From JAFALX01 sp050734185 (lineage in GTDB: Bacteria > Chloroflexota > Dormibacteria > Aeolococcales > Aeolococcaceae): 5,702 nucleotides of DNA. A program made the translations under genes and the position numbers. Location: contig JBOHUE010000129.1 in the NCBI GenBank assembly GCA_050734185.1, positions 1 through 5,702 on the forward strand, given 5' to 3'. Each line of letters starts with the position of its first letter. Position 1 is the stretch's first letter. Positions 1 through 5,267 of the stretch are shown one piece after another. Under the pieces are notes generated by a model that did not search any database, was not told where the DNA came from, and saw only the letters and a list, made by a program, of their open reading frames with translations.

Positions 1-30
1 ACCGTCAGCTAAGCCCTCTCTCCAACTCGG

Positions 31-72
31 AGCCGGCCGGTACCACACGGGGTGCCGGCCGGCTTCTTCGTG
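31..72 (+). terminator. Intrinsic terminator of an upstream plus-strand gene
   Basis: Bases 31-44 pair with 51-64 to form a 14-bp stem (13 Watson-Crick pairs and one T-G pair) around the 6-nt loop 45-50. The plus strand continues with a T-rich stretch (TTCTTCGTGTT from 64). The minus strand has no T-tract after the stem, so it serves plus-strand transcription entering from the left. Frame 1 of the window edge reads Thr-Val-Ser-stop (TAA at 10-12), which would fit the end of that upstream gene 18 nt before the stem, but three codons cannot establish it. It may also block transcription leaving the minus-strand methyltransferase gene less efficiently. The rest of 1-113 shows nothing else recognisable. 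Confidence 0.72.
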
Positions 73-113
73 TTGCTATGACTACGCCACACGTTCGAGC
101 GCGCCACCGAGGC

Positions 114-773
114 TCACGACCGCGGAGGACTGAAAGGCCAGTTGTTGCGGAGGAACGACGCGTAGCCGACCGTCATCGACACGGGCAGCAACGGGGGCGA
201 ACGCCGGCGGACGATCAAGAGCGCGGCATCGACGTCGGGCACCGGACGGAAGGAGCGCGCGGGCAGCACACGGCCGAGTTCGAACGCCCACCAGGGAGCC
301 CATATGGTGGACAGCAGCGTCGACGGAGGTGTGGCCGAGCGTTTGCGCGCCACCTCAATCTGCACGATCAGGTCGGCCCGCGTGAGCTGACTCGATGGGT
401 CATCCAAGAGACGGCGCAGAATCGCCGTCGTGATGCCGAACGGCAAGCAGGCGACAACGCGAAATGGACGCGTTGGGAGCGGCCAGCGCAGCCCATCGTC
501 ATGGACGACGTGGAGGCTGTTGAGCTGGTCGCGGAGACTCCGCTCCCGGAGTCGCGCGGTCCACAACGGGTCAATCTCGATGCCGAAGACCGTCGCGCCT
601 CGCCTCGCGCACGCGATGCTGAGCGCGCCTGAACCAGCTCCGATGTCAACAACAACTTCGCCGGGCTCGACACGGGCCTCGGCGATCAGCTGTTCAGCGA
701 GGCCAGTGCGAAGAAAGTTCTGCCCGAGCTCGCGACGTCGTCGGTCTCGGGCGGTCCGCCGGCCGGCGGCCAC
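114..773 (-). CDS. erm: Erm-like 23S rRNA (adenine-N6) methyltransferase
   Basis: A 219-residue protein of the Erm/KsgA family. These cytoplasmic enzymes use S-adenosylmethionine to methylate an adenine of rRNA; Erm members act on A2058 of 23S rRNA and protect against macrolides, lincosamides and streptogramin B. Visible in order: a basic N-terminus and GQNFL (17-21), the SAM-binding motif VDIGAGSGALS (42-52), acidic E66/D68 of motif II, the HDDGL region (91-95), ACLPFG (108-113) in the catalytic-motif position, then QIEVARKRS and the WAPWW...FRPVPDVDAALL segment typical of actinobacterial Erm proteins. The family's catalytic motif is normally N-x-P-Y/F; here the Asn is Cys109, read clearly as TGC. 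The C-terminal domain is short compared with the usual 240-260 residues. The start is GTG at 773, the first start after an in-frame stop at 780-782, with no good ribosome site. It is divergent from the aph-like gene. The family call is secure; activity and exact target are not. Confidence 0.87.
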   Translation of the reverse strand: MAAGRRTARDRRRRELGQNFLRTGLAEQLIAEARVEPGEVVVDIGAGSGALSIACARRGATVFGIEIDPLWTARLRERSLRDQLNSLHVVHDDGLRWPLPTRPFRVVACLPFGITTAILRRLLDDPSSQLTRADLIVQIEVARKRSATPPSTLLSTIWAPWWAFELGRVLPARSFRPVPDVDAALLIVRRRSPPLLPVSMTVGYASFLRNNWPFSPPRS

Positions 774-798
774 GGACCATCACAACAAAGCTTCCCAT
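694..798 (-). CDS. Possible leader peptide overlapping the start of the Erm-like gene
   Basis: A 34-codon frame begins at ATG 798 (MGSFVVMVRGRR at its N-terminus) and stops at 694, running out of frame over the GTG start of the Erm-like gene at 773. Its ATG lies exactly where a transcript from the GATAAT box would begin, so it would be translated as a leaderless mRNA. Many erm genes are known to be controlled by short leader peptides that stall ribosomes when a macrolide is bound. The hydrophobic start followed by Val-Arg-Gly-Arg-Arg is loosely like such stalling peptides, but no known motif matches exactly. Most of this frame lies within methyltransferase coding sequence, so it may be chance. 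There is no direct evidence of translation. Confidence 0.2.
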   Translation of the reverse strand: MGSFVVMVRGRRPADRPRPTTSRARAELSSHWPR

Positions 799-804
799 GA
801 GGGC

Positions 805-810
805 ATTATC
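805..810 (-). promoter_or_regulatory. Candidate -10 box for the Erm-like gene
   Basis: On the minus strand 810-805 reads GATAAT, five of six matches to TATAAT. The predicted transcript start about 7 nt on is base 798, which is the A of an ATG. I see no convincing -35 hexamer 16-18 bp upstream, although -35 elements are often poor in actinobacteria. The complementary strand also offers CATTAT here for the divergent gene, which is a weaker match. Confidence 0.35.
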
Positions 811-833
811 GCCGCGCGTTGATGGACGGCGGC

Positions 834-838
834 GGAGG
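834..838 (+). promoter_or_regulatory. Shine-Dalgarno site that decides the kinase start
   Basis: GGAGG at 834-838 is the best ribosome binding site in the window. It lies 8 nt before GTG 847, the ideal distance, and 17 nt before ATG 856. A GTG at 838 is in frame but overlaps the site itself, so it is an unlikely start. Confidence 0.6.
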
Positions 839-846
839 TGGGGCCA

Positions 847-1719
847 GTGCGCCGGATGACGATTCCGCGGACACTCGCCGACGCGGCGAAGGCCGAGGGG
901 CGCGAACAGTGGCTGGACCGACTTCCTGCGCTCGTCTCGCGGTACGAGCGCGAATGGTCGCTCAGCGTCGGCCGTCCCTTTCAACCGGGCGGGCACACGG
1001 CGTGGGTCGCGCCGGCACTGACCGCGCGCGGTGAGAAGCGCGTGCTCAAGATCTTGTGGCGTCATCCCGAGGCGGACCACGAAGCCGACGCACTGCGCGT
1101 GTGGGCAGGCCGTGGAGCGGTCACGTTGTATGAAGCCGCCGAGTCGGCCGAGACGATCGTGATGCTGCTTGAACGCTGCACTCCCGGTACCCCGCTGTCG
1201 ACCGCAACCGAGGAGGACCAGGACCCGGTGATCGCCGGGTTGCTCCGTCGTCTCTGGGTTGATCCGCCGTCAGCGTCGCGGTTTCGGCCGCTCTCTGAAA
1301 TGTGTTCGCTCTGGGCGGACCACGCCGCCGCCGAACTCGCGGCTGGGCACCTCCCGATAGACGCTGGGCTTGCGTCCGAGGGCATTGAGCTGCTGCGGAC
1401 GCTGCCGGCGTCGGCGGATCGGCGAGTGCTGTTGTGCACGGACCTCCATGCCGGCAACGTGCTCTCCGCGCAGCGCGAGCCGTGGCTCGTGATCGACCCC
1501 AAGCCATACGTCGGCGACCCGGCGTTCGACGTGACCCAGCACCTCCTCAACTGCGAGCGACGCCTGCACTTCGATCCGCGCGCCCTCGTGAGCCGCGTCG
1601 CAGACCTGCTCGACCTCGAGCACGATCGCGTGCTGCGCTGGCTCTTCGCGCGCTGCGTGCAGGAATCAGCGGGCGCGCCGCAGCTGGCCGGCGTCGCGCG
1701 CCGGCTTGCGCCGCCGTAG
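847..1719 (+). CDS. APH(6)/hydroxyurea-type small-molecule phosphotransferase
   Basis: About 290 residues of the aminoglycoside/hydroxyurea phosphotransferase family (APH(6), StrB-like), cytoplasmic kinases that transfer phosphate from ATP to a hydroxyl of an antibiotic or related small molecule. Numbered from GTG 847: an N-lobe with the likely ATP-binding Lys in RVLKILW, the catalytic loop TDLHAGN with Asp199 and Asn204, and IDPKPYVGDPAFD with metal-binding Asp217. The Asp-Leu-His loop and the DPKPYVGD block are hallmarks of this family. Length agrees with the family (roughly 270-310). GTG 847 is chosen because GGAGG lies 8 nt upstream; ATG 856 would remove only three residues. It is divergent from the Erm-like gene, and a candidate terminator follows at 1818-1849. 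Family members confer streptomycin resistance in known cases, but many chromosomal homologues have unknown substrates, so the substrate is open here. Confidence 0.88.
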   Translation: MRRMTIPRTLADAAKAEGREQWLDRLPALVSRYEREWSLSVGRPFQPGGHTAWVAPALTARGEKRVLKILWRHPEADHEADALRVWAGRGAVTLYEAAESAETIVMLLERCTPGTPLSTATEEDQDPVIAGLLRRLWVDPPSASRFRPLSEMCSLWADHAAAELAAGHLPIDAGLASEGIELLRTLPASADRRVLLCTDLHAGNVLSAQREPWLVIDPKPYVGDPAFDVTQHLLNCERRLHFDPRALVSRVADLLDLEHDRVLRWLFARCVQESAGAPQLAGVARRLAPP

Positions 1720-1742
1720 AAGGGTGCTCCGACCCCCTCTGA

Positions 1743-1748
1743 TATGCT
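1743..1748 (+). promoter_or_regulatory. Weak candidate -10 box
   Basis: TATGCT matches TATAAT at four of six positions, 24 bases after the kinase stop codon, and would start a transcript near 1755. No good -35 element is seen 17 bp upstream. If used, it would make a short leader ending at the T6 hairpin, or drive the PIG-L gene. Confidence 0.2.
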
Positions 1749-1751
1749 CGC

Positions 1752-1807
1752 CGCCTCTTGGACTGAGGCGACCGCGAGAAACATTCGGCCGTCGCATAAG
1801 GGCGACG
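1752..1807 (+). other. Two hairpins in the spacer before the PIG-L gene
   Basis: Bases 1752-1757 (CGCCTC) pair perfectly with 1765-1770 across a 7-nt loop. Bases 1790-1795 (CGTCGC) pair with 1802-1807 across the 6-nt loop ATAAGG. Neither is followed by a T-run, so neither is a terminator alone. They lie in a 163-bp stretch with no credible gene. I do not recognise a known riboswitch or RNA family. High-GC DNA produces 6-bp stems by chance fairly often. Confidence 0.3.
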
Positions 1808-1817
1808 CTCGGTACTT

Positions 1818-1849
1818 CGGAGGGCCTTCTTAGCCCGCCGCCGTTTTTT
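1818..1849 (+). terminator. Candidate intrinsic terminator after the kinase gene
   Basis: Bases 1818-1825 pair with 1833-1840 (CGGAGGGC against GCCCGCCG, one A-G mismatch) around the 7-nt loop 1826-1832. Three bases later comes a run of six T (1844-1849), rare in this GC-rich DNA. It would end transcripts of the kinase gene or act as an attenuator before the PIG-L gene, which starts 34 bases later. The 3-nt gap and the mismatch make it weaker than the terminator at 31-72. Confidence 0.5.
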
Positions 1850-1882
1850 GGGGCAGGCCTCTATCGTGCTTCGGCTGCTCAC

Positions 1883-2689
1883 GTGACGACGTTGCTGCTT
1901 GTACACGCGCACCCCGACGACGAATCGATCCTGACCGGTGGCGTGATCGCGCTCGCGCAGCGTGACGGACATCGAGTCGTGCTCGTCACCGCCACCCTGG
2001 GCGAGAACGGCCACAGTCCTTCCATGCACGACGGTGACTCTGCGGCGGCGCTTGCAGAGGTCCGACGTCAGGAGCTGGAGGCCGCGTGCGTCGTGCTCGG
2101 CGTGCACCGTCTCGAGCTCCTCGGCTATCGAGGCTCGCCGTTCGAGGTTGACAGTGCAGCGCCCGCTCCGGACCACTTTCGCGGCGCACCGGTCCGCGAC
2201 GTTGCTGAGCGTCTCGTGTCCGTGCTGCACGAGGAACATCCAGATGTTGTGGTGACGTACGGAGCCGACGGTACGTACGGCCATCCCGACCACGTCAAAG
2301 CGCATCATGTGACCGTCGCGGCGCTCGATGTGCTCGCCGAGCAGGGATGGGCGCCGGCGAAGCTGTACCTACACGCGTTGCCGCGGAGTCTCGTGCGGGT
2401 CGTTGTCGAAGCTGCGCTCAACGCCGGCATCGACTTCCCCCAGAGCCTGGTGCACACGCCCGGAACGCCCGATGAGGAGATGACGACTGTGGTCGATGTG
2501 TCACCCGTGCTGGACCGCAAGCTCGCCGCGTGCGTCGAGCACCGCAGCCAGATGCAGGCGGGGCTGCCGCTGGCGGCCATGGCAGCAGGAGTGTTCGAAA
2601 CGACGTTCGGAGTCGAGCACTTCGTGCTGGCGCGTGGGGATGGCGGCGAGTGGCGTCCCGAGACGAGCTTGTTCTCGGGCCTGTCGTGA
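1883..2689 (+). CDS. PIG-L/LmbE family zinc-dependent deacetylase
   Basis: A 268-residue protein of the PIG-L family, zinc enzymes that remove acetyl groups from N-acetylglucosaminyl compounds. Actinobacterial members include MshB (mycothiol synthesis) and Mca (mycothiol conjugate amidase). Numbered from GTG 1883: AHPDDE near the N-terminus with His10 and Asp13 as metal ligands and Asp12 in the general-base position, then YGHPDH with His134 and His137 corresponding to the MshB acid and third zinc ligand. The HRSQM block near the C-terminus is also typical. The frame is open from 1706, but the extra 59 residues are low-complexity Arg/Pro-rich and cross the T6 hairpin; the conserved fold starts at VTTLLLVHAHPDD, so GTG 1883 is preferred, though no Shine-Dalgarno precedes it. 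It overlaps the hydrolase gene by one base. MshB or Mca identity is possible but cannot be decided from sequence alone. Confidence 0.88.
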   Translation: MTTLLLVHAHPDDESILTGGVIALAQRDGHRVVLVTATLGENGHSPSMHDGDSAAALAEVRRQELEAACVVLGVHRLELLGYRGSPFEVDSAAPAPDHFRGAPVRDVAERLVSVLHEEHPDVVVTYGADGTYGHPDHVKAHHVTVAALDVLAEQGWAPAKLYLHALPRSLVRVVVEAALNAGIDFPQSLVHTPGTPDEEMTTVVDVSPVLDRKLAACVEHRSQMQAGLPLAAMAAGVFETTFGVEHFVLARGDGGEWRPETSLFSGLS

Positions 2690-3618
2690 TGCCCGCCGAA
2701 CCCGCAGCACCCGTGTCGCTCGAGCCGATGCAAGAGCACCGCGTAACGGTGGGCTCGCGCTCGATGCGCTGCCTCACCAGCGGTGAGGGTCGCCCGCTGC
2801 TCCTCTGCCATGGGTTCCTGAGCTCAGCCGAGGAGTTCGGCGGACGCTTCCGCGCCCTCGCGAGCCATCGGCGGCTGATCATCCCCGACCTCCCCGGCAA
2901 CGGCGAGTCGGAGCGACTCTGTGGCCGGCACACTGCGGACGCGCTGGCCGCAGCTCTGGAAGAGTTGCTTGACCGGCTGGACGTGACCGAGTTCGATCTC
3001 GCCGGCCTGTGTCTGGGGGCGTGCGTCGCCGCCGCCGTAGCACGACGCTGCGCGGGACGAATCGGTCATCTCGTGCTGCACACGCCGCTGATCGACCCAA
3101 CGCTCATCCGCCGCCGCTACCGCGCGCAGGTGAGCGTCTTGACCACGCCGCCCCTGTGGCAGGGCGTGGTTGCACTGAGCCGCAGCCGCACGGTGAGCGA
3201 CCTCTACAAACGCTTCGTCATCGCCGAGGGCGATGTCGACACTGCCACCTCGGACATCAACTTCGTGAATCAGCGTCGCGCCGACTCGAGGGCGGCGCGG
3301 GAATGGCTGCGCGACGGCATGCAGAGCCGCGACCTGGACTTTCTCGCCACCCGGCGCGCACCGACCCTTGTGATCGTTGCGGCGAACGATCAGGTCATCG
3401 ACGTCGAGAGTCTGCGCAGACTCGTCGCCGGCTGCCCGAACGCGCGCATCTTTGTCGATCACGAGCAGGGACATGGCTGGAACAGTGCCGCGGTACAGCG
3501 CCAGCTGGGTGTGATGCTCGACTTCTTCTCCGGCGCCCCAGCGACGTGGACGGTGACGCGGCAGACGCGACCGCAACACAGCGAGGCCGTGTACTCGGCG
3601 TCTGCCGTGGGGGAGTAG
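2689..3618 (+). CDS. Alpha/beta hydrolase with a cysteine nucleophile
   Basis: A 309-residue alpha/beta-hydrolase-fold protein. Visible in order: the oxyanion-hole HGF (His41-Gly42), PDLPGNGES (the usual D-x-x-G-x-G-x-S region), the nucleophile elbow GLCLGA with Cys108 (TGT) where most members have Ser, the acid AANDQVID with Asp234, and the catalytic His262 in QGHGW. A Cys-Asp-His triad is established in dienelactone hydrolase and some other branches, so the protein is likely catalytic, but the substrate (ester, lactone, thioester or amide) is unknown. No signal peptide or membrane segment is seen. The last 30 residues form a polar tail beyond the fold. ATG 2689 overlaps the TGA of the deacetylase gene (TGATG), so translation is probably coupled; no separate ribosome site is visible. 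An in-frame extension back to 2530 lies inside the deacetylase gene and is rejected. No clear terminator follows. Confidence 0.87.
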   Translation: MPAEPAAPVSLEPMQEHRVTVGSRSMRCLTSGEGRPLLLCHGFLSSAEEFGGRFRALASHRRLIIPDLPGNGESERLCGRHTADALAAALEELLDRLDVTEFDLAGLCLGACVAAAVARRCAGRIGHLVLHTPLIDPTLIRRRYRAQVSVLTTPPLWQGVVALSRSRTVSDLYKRFVIAEGDVDTATSDINFVNQRRADSRAAREWLRDGMQSRDLDFLATRRAPTLVIVAANDQVIDVESLRRLVAGCPNARIFVDHEQGHGWNSAAVQRQLGVMLDFFSGAPATWTVTRQTRPQHSEAVYSASAVGE

Positions 3619-3644
3619 CAGCCTCACTTGGCAGTAACACGCGG

Positions 3645-3653
3645 AAAAAAGAA
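3645..3653 (-). terminator. T-run after the tRNA-Lys gene
   Basis: On the minus strand 3653-3645 reads TTCTTTTTT, one base after the last tRNA base. There is no separate hairpin; the tRNA T-arm and acceptor stem would precede it. It probably marks the end of the minus-strand transcript. The 36-bp gap to the converging hydrolase gene (3619-3654) holds nothing else clear. Confidence 0.5.
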
Positions 3654-3654
3654 G

Positions 3655-3727
3655 TACCCGCTACAGGACTCGAACCTGTGACCAAGGGATTAAGAGTCCC
3701 CTGCTCTACCAACTGAGCTAAGCGGGC
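3655..3727 (-). tRNA. tRNA-Lys (anticodon CUU)
   Basis: The minus strand folds into a complete 73-nt cloverleaf. The acceptor stem is 7 bp (first pair G-T) with discriminator A; U8-A9 follow. The D-arm is GCTC/GAGC with AGTTGGTA in the loop. The anticodon stem GGGGA/TCCCT carries the loop CTCTTAA with anticodon CTT (genome 3694-3692). A 5-nt variable loop and a T-arm ACAGG/CCTGT with TTCGAGT complete it. CCA is not encoded, so it must be added by a nucleotidyltransferase. It decodes AAG, the main Lys codon in GC-rich genomes. Its first ten bases overlap the 3' end of the PP-loop gene on the same strand, and U8-A9-G10 form that gene's stop codon. A -10-like TACAAT lies 10 bases upstream, inside the same coding region. 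Confidence 0.97.
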
Positions 3728-4407
3728 GCAACCTCGGATTGTACCGGGCGTACATCGGCGAAGACGAACCCGTCGCGCTCCACGACCTCCCCCCGCTCGA
3801 CAGCGATCGGCGCAGCGAACATCGGTCCGTTCCAGGCGAACGTATGGAACTCGCCGCGCTCGCCGCACGGATCCACCGACGACGGCAGGTCCGCCAGCAG
3901 ACGGGAATCGAAGTCGCGCCCGCAGAACGAGGCGTCGAGCTGCGCCGGGTCGACGCAGACGATGGTGGCCCGCATCCCGGCCTCGACCATACGGCGCGCC
4001 AGCGCGGAGGTATCGCAGCCCCACAGCGGAAACAGCGGCGTCATCCCCGCCGCCCCCATGCGCTCCTCGCGGTACGCGCGGATGTCCTCGAGGAACAGGT
4101 CTCCGAACGCGACGTGAGTGATGCCGTCGGCGCGCGCCCGCGCGATTGCCGCTCCCATCGCAGCCTCGTATTCGTCGTTGGGACAGGGCCACGGAAGCAT
4201 CACGGAGCGAACCAGCAGACCCGCCGCAGCGGCCTGGCATTCGACGAGCTCGTGCCGCACCGCGTGCATCGCGACGCGGTCGAACTCAGCGTTGAACGTC
4301 GTGAGCAACCCCACGACGTCGACCTCGTCCTGCTCGCGCAGTACGTGCAGCGCCCAGGCCGAATCCTTGCCGCTGCTCCAGGAGAGCAGCGTCCGCGACC
4401 GTGTCAC
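3718..4407 (-). CDS. Dph6-like PP-loop ATP pyrophosphatase
   Basis: A 229-residue member of the Dph6-like (diphthine-ammonia ligase) branch of PP-loop enzymes, which adenylate a substrate with ATP to drive amide or thiol chemistry. Visible: the PP-loop SSGKDS (11-16), GDLFLEDIRAYRE (102-114), FPLWG (126-130) and the C-terminal DPCGERGEFHTF block (179-190). Those three later blocks are characteristic of this family. Eukaryotes and archaea use the enzyme to make diphthamide on EF2; bacteria lack diphthamide, so the bacterial substrate is unknown. The GTG start at 4407 overlaps the preceding PHP-gene stop as GTGA, which implies coupled translation. The last three codons (Pro-Ala-stop) lie within the tRNA-Lys gene, so the C-terminal tail of about ten residues seems to have been acquired from promoter and tRNA sequence. 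Family certain, substrate unknown. Confidence 0.88.
   Translation of the reverse strand: MTRSRTLLSWSSGKDSAWALHVLREQDEVDVVGLLTTFNAEFDRVAMHAVRHELVECQAAAAGLLVRSVMLPWPCPNDEYEAAMGAAIARARADGITHVAFGDLFLEDIRAYREERMGAAGMTPLFPLWGCDTSALARRMVEAGMRATIVCVDPAQLDASFCGRDFDSRLLADLPSSVDPCGERGEFHTFAWNGPMFAAPIAVERGEVVERDGFVFADVRPVQSEVAPA
3738..3743 (-). promoter_or_regulatory. Candidate internal -10 box for tRNA-Lys
   Basis: Minus strand 3743-3738 reads TACAAT, five of six matches to TATAAT, within the last codons of the PP-loop gene (Val-Gln-Ser). The expected transcript start is near 3731, leaving a leader of about 4 nt before the mature tRNA. No strong -35 is visible; this is the only weak part of the promoter assignment. 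Confidence 0.4.
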
Positions 4408-5174
4408 GGCGCGACGCCGGCGCCGCCGCCGACCCGGCCCGCGCGGCGTTCGCCGCTGAGCCAGATCATGGAACGCCGCTGCTGTTGCAACCGCAGCGTG
4501 AGCGGCGGCGGCGTGGTGGGGACCGCCTTGGTCAGCGGGGATGTGGTGCCATCCCGGATGGCACCGCGCAGATCGGCCGCCGTGCTTCCGGGAAACACGG
4601 TCACCACGCGTCCCAGGTCATGACGTCCGAAGTGACTGTCGCCGGCGCCGAGGGCAGCTCCCAGCGCACCGCGGTTGCTCGCGTAGAACTCGTCCATCTG
4701 CTTCCACGCCCACGGCGCCACGGGGGCTGTGTGCCGCACCTCGATGCCGTCGACGCGGTGCGTCTGCAGCACCGCGCGCAACCGCTTCGCCGTCGTCGAG
4801 GCGAACCACGTCGGCATGAACGGATGCGCAACAATCGCCAGCCCGCCGTTGTCGTGGATGGCGTCGATCGTGTCCTCAACCGACATGTGCATGCGCACCT
4901 GACGTTCGAGAAACAGGCCGACGATGTGCTCGCCGGGAGGGAAGCGCGCCGTGATCTCCTCGCCGGCGACGACGTCGACGCCAAGCTCGTGGCCCAGCTC
5001 GATGGCCGGACCCAGGTCGCTGATTGTGTCGTGGTCGGTGATGCACAGCACCTGGAGCCCGATCGCGGCGGCGTCGCGTACGAGCTGCTCGGCGGTGACC
5101 ATGCCGTCGCTCGCCAGCGTGTGGGCGTGCACCTCGGCGGCGCCGAGTCCGTCCGCGAGCTGGAGGCGTGCCAT
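4404..5174 (-). CDS. PHP-domain metal-dependent phosphoesterase
   Basis: A 256-residue PHP (polymerase and histidinol phosphatase) domain protein. Such enzymes use two or three metal ions to hydrolyse phosphate esters; stand-alone members include nucleoside 3',5'-bisphosphate and oligonucleotide phosphatases (YciV/RNase AM-like). Metal motifs in order: VHAHTLASDG with His16 and His18, ITDHDT with Asp47 and His48, AGEEI with Glu72/Glu73, VAHPF with His117, and GDSH with Asp179 and His181. The open frame runs on to the window edge, but everything upstream of ATG 5174 is antisense to the response regulator or intergenic and has no fold signature; no other start lies just upstream. There is no obvious ribosome site. 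It is the first gene of a unit with the PP-loop gene (GTGA overlap) and tRNA-Lys. The C-terminal Arg-rich tail is not part of the fold. Precise substrate unassigned. Confidence 0.88.
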   Translation of the reverse strand: MARLQLADGLGAAEVHAHTLASDGMVTAEQLVRDAAAIGLQVLCITDHDTISDLGPAIELGHELGVDVVAGEEITARFPPGEHIVGLFLERQVRMHMSVEDTIDAIHDNGGLAIVAHPFMPTWFASTTAKRLRAVLQTHRVDGIEVRHTAPVAPWAWKQMDEFYASNRGALGAALGAGDSHFGRHDLGRVVTVFPGSTAADLRGAIRDGTTSPLTKAVPTTPPPLTLRLQQQRRSMIWLSGERRAGRVGGGAGVAP

Positions 5175-5201
5175 CGCGAGCCGGAGCGTAGCGAACCCCG
5201 A

Positions 5202-5219
5202 CTGAGAGACCGCTGAGAA
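5202..5219 (-). promoter_or_regulatory. Tandem TCTCAG repeat, likely regulator binding site
   Basis: On the minus strand TCTCAG occurs at 5218-5213 and again at 5207-5202, one helical turn (11 bp) apart, with GG also conserved four bases further on in both. OmpR/PhoB-family regulators are known to bind tandem direct half-sites with about this period. The site sits in the 93-bp gap between the PHP gene and the response regulator gene, about 50-66 bp before the predicted response-regulator transcript start, so it may serve autoregulation. Confidence 0.4.
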
Positions 5220-5255
5220 GCGCCGCGCGTCTCGGGATCGGCGGGCGGCCGACCC

Positions 5256-5261
5256 TATACT
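5256..5261 (+). promoter_or_regulatory. -10 box giving a leaderless response-regulator mRNA
   Basis: TATACT matches TATAAT at five of six positions. With the usual spacing the transcript starts at base 5268, the G of the GTG start codon, so the mRNA would have no leader. This agrees with the absence of any Shine-Dalgarno site. No clear -35 hexamer is present, which fits a promoter that depends on an activator. Confidence 0.55.
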
Positions 5262-5267
5262 CGATCG

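Noticed and set aside
1..12. Three codons and TAA of a possible upstream gene
   Set aside because: Too short to support a coding feature; only its position before the terminator is suggestive.
78..632. Plus-strand 184-codon open frame
   Set aside because: It is antisense to the Erm-like gene, Arg-rich with no fold motif, and typical of spurious frames in GC-rich DNA.
1706..1882. N-terminal extension of the PIG-L deacetylase to ATG 1706
   Set aside because: The 59 extra residues overlap the kinase end and a T6 hairpin, are low-complexity, and precede the conserved first strand of the fold.
2530..2688. N-terminal extension of the alpha/beta hydrolase
   Set aside because: It lies wholly inside the deacetylase gene in another frame; the TGATG overlap gives a natural start at 2689.
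2824..3627. Minus-strand 267-codon frame
   Set aside because: It is antisense to the hydrolase, whose catalytic motifs are all in the plus frame; this frame shows no motif.
3602..3634. Inverted repeat CTGCC/GGCAG after the hydrolase gene
   Set aside because: A 5-bp stem with a 23-nt loop and no T-run on the plus strand is not a credible terminator.
3395..4240. Minus-strand 281-codon frame spanning tRNA-Lys
   Set aside because: It runs through the tRNA and over the PP-loop gene in another frame, with Arg-rich content and no family signature.
3739..4623. Plus-strand 294-codon frame
   Set aside because: It is antisense to the PP-loop and PHP genes, which carry strong motifs; this frame has none.
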